DNA from: Antedon mediterranea
Taxonomy: Eukaryota > Echinodermata > Crinoidea > Comatulida > Antedonidae
Reading direction: 5' to 3'
Assembly (NCBI RefSeq): GCF_964355755.1
Contig: NC_092680.1
Coordinates: forward strand, 19,695,001 to 19,759,000
Length of the DNA stretch: 64,000 bases
Shown: piece by piece, positions 61,160-64,000 of the stretch
Position numbering within the stretch: position 1 is the first letter of the stretch
How the letters are laid out: the number at the start of each line of letters is the position of its first letter
Translations under genes and position numbers: made by a program
The notes under the pieces: model-generated
Told to the model about the DNA's origin: nothing
Database searches by the model: none
The model's input: the letters and a program-made list of their open reading frames with translations, nothing else

Positions 61160-61800
61160 CACGTACAAGTGAGATGCGCTCTCGTTTGCAAGAGATAAAA
61201 ATATGACTTTTTGGATTCAACTGGCCATATGATGACGTCATGACATCAGAAAGACAATATTTGTATATGAATTCATATCTACAATTCAACAACTTTTATA
61301 ATAAGTTTTAATCATGCACGTCACTTTTTATTCTGACGAGCTATAACAGATTAAAATTTACTGTAAAAATGAAAATAGGTGACCCAAGTTATTTACATTT
61401 TTTGACATGATGAAGTCATAAAAATTAAAATATTTTTAACTCATGCGAGAGATAGTTGATTGACGTAGACAATATTAAAATCTCAGGGGAAATGGAATAG
61501 GTATAAGCGAGATGCGCTCTATTTAATGTGATGAGCAATAACGAAAAGTAAAAAATCCTATATTTTACATTTGTGTGGCCATACGATGACGTCATAACAT
61601 CCGAGAGGTAAAAATTCTGCATGAATTCATATCTACAACTTATCGTCTTGCATAATAAGTTAAAAAAATTGGGGGTCACCTTTGATGCGAGGAGCTATAA
61701 TAGATTCAAAATTGGTATTATTTTGACAATATTTTATAAATTTTTCAACTAAAACATGCGCAAACGGTCTAAATCAACATGTTCGTATGACGTCATTTTA
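61160..61800. repeat. ~340-bp imperfect direct repeat with TGACGTCA palindromes
   Basis: Two units share GAGATGCGCTCT (about 61171 and 61510), GGCCATATGATGACGTCAT versus GGCCATACGATGACGTCAT, GAATTCATATCTACAA, CATAATAAGTT or its variant, and GAGCTATAA with AGATT. A third TGACGTCA is at 61788-61795. These are diverged copies of a dispersed or tandem repeat; no gene is seen. Confidence 0.65.
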
Positions 61801-62755
61801 ATTTTAAATGATATCAATCTTTTTTAAAATGAAAATAATAAAATCTGCAATCATCTTTACTTGCCTAGCGTTCTCTATAAGATAGTTGTAGTATAATAAC
61901 TAAAACGTCAAGACATTCTCAACCATACTTTATTTTCTTTTGGAACCACATAGTGTACTGCAAACCTAACTGTACTACTACTAACTAGCCCAATCAAAAG
62001 CTCCCCAATATTGCAGGACACATATGTCTGGTTTTAGGAAGGTTGAGTAATTTATTTAAAATTTAGGACCTGTCCCTCTTTTCAAATTCTGCATCTGCCA
62101 TTGATTTAATTAGTGACCATCAATATGGAACCTTTTTTCTAACAATGAAGTTATAAGCACTTCCATTTACTACAAATGGTAAATTGACTTAGCCAGGACA
62201 AGGAAGACTAGCAAAACATACCCCATCTATCGCTACCAGATTTTCTGCTTTGTGTTTTTACATGGTCATTATAATTAATCTGCTATCCATATTTATTTTG
62301 GGCTACAGCAGATCAGTGAAGGCCCCAATCCCTTGACCTTTCGAGACAGGCTTGCTATGATTGGTGCATGTTGTATGATCTTAATTAGTATACAGTAAAC
62401 AAACTATAAATCAGTTTGATAGAGGTGTTATGTGACATGGGTAAACAGATTAATTAGCAAGGTGCTGACCTCAATCTTGTTATGATTGACAGCTAGACAT
62501 CTTGGAATCCAGGTCAAAGATTTTGTTACCAACAAAAATAACTATTTTTCACATCAACCTTACTGTAAAGGTAAAATGATATGGACTATTACATTTATCT
62601 AGATATGCTTGCATGGAAATGTAGCTGGAGACACAGTGATCAGTTTTAACAGTATAATTTTTTTTTGTAAATAAATTAATTATTCAACTTAATTAACCCA
62701 ATCAATTGCCCTTTGGAACCAAATTTCTTTATTTCTTAATTTATATCGTTATTTA
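61801..62755. other. Intergenic, nothing recognised
   Basis: No coding block, tRNA or clear repeat could be identified on either strand. Confidence 0.45.
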
Positions 62756-62761
62756 GCAAGG

Positions 62762-62988
62762 AGTGGAGTTGTGGCTTGGTGGTTATGATGCTTGGCTACC
62801 ACTCCAAGGGTTCAAGTCCCGTCACATGTCAGGATTTTTTCAAAGGACCAAATTACAACTCTACTCCCAAAAACTTGTAATAAGACTTTGTTTATGTAGA
62901 GCATCTTGTATATATGTTGTCTCTTGTGAACCTCTGAGGGTTCCTAATAGCTGGATGGATCACCCTCAATAAGTAAATAAATAAATAG
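62762..62988 (+). mobile_element. tRNA-derived SINE, full length
   Basis: A tRNA-like head (GTGGCTTGGTGGTTATGATG, B box GGGTTCAAGTCCC), a body with GTAGAGCATCTTGTATATAT and CCTCTGAGGGTTCC, and a tail AATAAGTAAATAAATAAATAG. The frame at 62763-62972 is the SINE itself, not a gene. Confidence 0.8.
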
Positions 62989-64000
62989 TATGTTTGCATT
63001 CCATCCAGTGGCGGATCTATGATTTTAAAATGGAATCAAATGTCATATCTTTTGCATTATAATGTTCAAAATTATGTTGGAGGTGTGGGAGGTGCCCCAG
63101 AGCAGTTGAGCACCATTTTGATCCACTTATGACTATGTGCCAACAACAAGACACAGTGTACTAGTCTTTGCAATACACCTATTTAAATTAAAAACATAAA
63201 AACCTATTACCAAAACAGGAAAAATGACGATTAATGAAATCAGACTTTAAATAGGCCATTTTGCAGTTGTAATAAAGCTATTCACTTCTGTAAAAAAAAT
63301 AAATACAAACAAATTATTTCACTTATAAAAAGACAATTAAATTACATTTTTTCAGGTAAATATTGTTTTTTTCAATCCAGTTTTTGATGTAAGTGAATAA
63401 CTATTACCTGACATTGAAATGGCATATCCAACAACAAATTAAAAAAAAAACATTTGGGGGACAATATATCTTTAATAACTTGTTAAAGATTGGTCAGTTG
63501 AAAGCAGTCTGGACATTCCATTTATATCATCATGATTGATTTAATGTCTACATATAGCACTTGACAAATTGATCATATTACCTGTTGTAAGATTTAGGTT
63601 GGTTGATAGGTTAAGAGTTTGTATAGACAACCAGGTCAGCTTGTTACTTCTTGCTGGATTTAAGGGTCTGTACCTCCATAGATTTTGACTATTCATTTAA
63701 GGACTTGTTCAGATGGTTTTAATATGATGTGTACAGGCGTGGATTTAAACAGGCTTTAGCCCCTCCCCTCCCCCTAAAAATTGTTCAGCCATGTCTAATA
63801 AAACAATGACTATTTATGTTTTTCTGCAACCAGACGGATCGTTTTTATTGGGATCTGTTTAAATTAGCGGAGAACAAATGCGAGGATGTGGTGGTTGGTG
63901 TAAAAAGAATCAGCCTTACTAAAATTTACAAATGCACATGCTATGAGCAGATATTTGTTTGACAAATGTCTCATACAATCCCACATGACATGAAAGAAAA
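62989..64000. other. Window end, one possible exon
   Basis: Mostly AT-rich. From 63833 a frame after a CAACCAG acceptor-like site reads TDRFYWDLFKLAENK and on for about 40 codons to a stop at 63961. Its composition is protein-like but it matches no family I know, so it is not called as a gene. Confidence 0.3.

Noticed and set aside
62763-62972. 69-codon frame near the right end
   Set aside because: It lies entirely within a tRNA-derived SINE.

Overview
The window is animal nuclear DNA: AT-rich, with multi-exon genes using GT-AG introns, and dense in SINEs, MITE-like palindromes, satellites and a LINE. The gene set (an SHC adaptor, ZCCHC9, COG1) and a tandem family of single-exon class A GPCRs suggest an invertebrate deuterostome, perhaps an echinoderm or relative. 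The clade is an inference from gene content, not something the sequence proves.

Layout. (1) 1-14028, plus strand: an SHC-family adaptor in at least 13 exons (PTB, long CH1 linker, SH2); its 5' end lies outside the window. (2) 14029-16762: the gap between convergent SHC and ZCCHC9. (3) 16763-18604, minus strand: ZCCHC9 in 4 exons with four CCHC zinc knuckles. (4) 18605-21718: the gap between the divergent ZCCHC9 and COG1, holding a 1.6 kb foldback element with GC-rich inverted arms and an internal 75-bp array, flanked by CTAGG-rich tracts. (5) 21719-57409, plus strand: COG1 in 25 exons encoding 963 residues, reconstructed with consistent splice phase throughout. Its 14.9 kb intron 5 carries six antisense GPCR copies, five intact and one split by a 2.1 kb LINE. 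Its intron 19 is almost entirely a 3 kb, 22-bp minisatellite that begins inside the splice donor. (6) 57410-64000: COG1 3' UTR and gene-poor DNA with SINEs, a MITE and a repeat carrying TGACGTCA palindromes.

The three host genes have separate housekeeping or signalling roles (receptor tyrosine kinase signalling, RNA/ribosome-related zinc-knuckle protein, Golgi tethering). No pathway link among them is visible. The most notable items are the SHC linker with seven Y-x-N motifs and a splice choice that would remove three of them, the nested and mosaic GPCR array, the minisatellite intron, and the foldback element.
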